Origin: an uncultured Eubacteriales bacterium
Lineage (GTDB): Bacteria > Bacillota > Clostridia > Christensenellales > Borkfalkiaceae
Direction of reading: 5' to 3'
DNA length: 12,685 nt
Assembly (NCBI GenBank): GCA_900547645.1
Contig: URHP01000046.1
Location: 1 to 12,685 of the forward strand
A program made the position numbers and the translations under genes. Position 1 is the first letter of the stretch; every line of letters begins with the position of its first letter. Below are positions 12,197 through 12,685 of the stretch, one piece after another. A model generated the notes under the pieces. The model saw only the letters and a program-made list of their open reading frames with translations, was not told the DNA's origin and searched no databases.

Positions 12197-12657
12197 TGAG
12201 AGAGCAGCCGACCGTCGTCCGCTATGTGCGCACGATGAAAAAATGGATGGTCATTCTGAGTTGTATCGCGATTCCCGCCATCATGATCTGCGCGGTATTT
12301 GCCTTTATGGGATATATCGGGTTCTGGATCGTCACACCCGTTGCGGTCGTCGTTTATCTTGTCATTTACGGTTGGTATGCGCTGCATATCTCCATGGGAA
12401 CGGCGATCGGGCTGGAAGTCACGCCTGAAGTCGTTCACGTCAAAACAAAGCGCGGAACATATACATACGATGTAAGATCGGGTTGCGTCGCCGTTCGCGA
12501 AAAGCGGCATGCCGTCGTTGCGACCTTCCGCACGCAGACGTCGCAGGACTCCTTTATCTTCTATCGCCGCGCACCCTTTTCCAAGCCGTACGAGACGGCG
12601 TTTACGGAAAACGACATCGCTTCGTTTTGGCATGGCGGCACGTCGGAAGAAATGTAA
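12193..12657 (+). CDS. Two-helix membrane protein with a C-terminal PH-like domain, function unknown
   Basis: A 154-aa protein with two adjacent transmembrane helices (about 18-38 and 43-66) joined by a very short turn. A cytoplasmic beta-rich domain (72-147: GLEVTPEVVHVKTKRGTYTY, then ATFRTQTSQDSFIFYRRAPF) resembles the bacterial PH-like layout of YcxB-type proteins. That resemblance is by strand pattern only. The ATG at 12193 overlaps the thioesterase stop (ATGA) and has GGGGAG 7 nt upstream; ATG 12196 is an alternative. The coupling suggests joint expression with the thioesterase and possibly a membrane-lipid role, which is inference. The stop at 12655-12657 is inside the window, so the gene is complete. 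Confidence 0.85.
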   Translation: MMREQPTVVRYVRTMKKWMVILSCIAIPAIMICAVFAFMGYIGFWIVTPVAVVVYLVIYGWYALHISMGTAIGLEVTPEVVHVKTKRGTYTYDVRSGCVAVREKRHAVVATFRTQTSQDSFIFYRRAPFSKPYETAFTENDIASFWHGGTSEEM

Positions 12658-12674
12658 ATATGCATTGATTTATG

Positions 12675-12680
12675 TATAAT
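12675..12680 (+). promoter_or_regulatory. Possible -10 element of a gene beyond the window
   Basis: A perfect TATAAT in the context TTTATGTATAAT, the same 12 bases as at the HPr promoter. No -35 box is visible at the right distance, and the downstream gene is outside the window. Confidence 0.3.
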
Positions 12681-12685
12681 CATTG

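Overview
The window reads as a core-genome segment of an anaerobic, low-to-moderate-GC-lineage Firmicute of the class Clostridia. The coding DNA is fairly GC-rich, with many G/C-ending codons. The evidence for this placement is indirect: a DUF4364 regulator, a TIGR03905-type TSCPD protein, a His-less HPr-like protein, an Fe-S L-serine dehydratase, a CwlD-type amidase, an ECF vitamin transporter S subunit, strong GGAGG ribosome sites and sigma-A style TTGACA/TATAAT promoters. A GC-rich uncultured gut clostridial lineage is plausible, but the sequence alone does not fix the genus.

Layout. Positions 1-476 (minus strand) hold a five-tRNA operon, Gly-Arg-His-Gln-Lys in transcription order, with the Lys gene cut by the window edge; its promoter lies at 448-476. 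Divergent from it is a Cof-type HAD phosphatase (706-1530), which meets a small DUF1294-like membrane protein (minus, 1531-1827) tail to tail. A purH-like gene (1876-3406) follows. It is broken by a frameshift exactly in the KHxNPCG motif and its active-site residues are unusual. It is followed after 2 nt by a compact single-chain L-serine dehydratase (3409-4605) and a strong bidirectional terminator.

From 4648 to 5782 three genes are on the minus strand: an HPr-like protein with its own promoter and downstream hairpin, then DUF4364 and the TSCPD protein. Divergent from HPr is a two-gene unit, an unrecognised 241-aa protein and an ADP-ribose-pyrophosphatase-like Nudix hydrolase (5939-7206), closed by a near-perfect terminator. 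A 72-aa protein with 11 cysteines (minus, 7293-7511) comes next. It has an excellent ribosome site and a possible sporulation-sigma promoter.

The operon at 7692-10623 has a promoter, a structured leader, an ECF S component, coaX (type III pantothenate kinase) and hom (homoserine dehydrogenase). Its genes overlap by 17 nt and 4 nt and it ends at a terminator, so pantothenate uptake and the first CoA step look co-expressed with a branch-point amino-acid enzyme. The end of the window holds a CwlD-like N-acetylmuramoyl-L-alanine amidase (10691-11398), and an acyl-ACP thioesterase whose promoter places the transcription start at or next to its ATG, suggesting a leaderless mRNA. The last gene is a translationally coupled 154-aa membrane protein.

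I see no CRISPR array, insertion sequence, prophage or defence system. The most interesting items are the frame-broken, divergent purH, the Cys-rich small protein, the predicted leaderless thioesterase mRNA, the C-terminal cysteine of the serine dehydratase, and the uncharacterised 241-aa Nudix partner.
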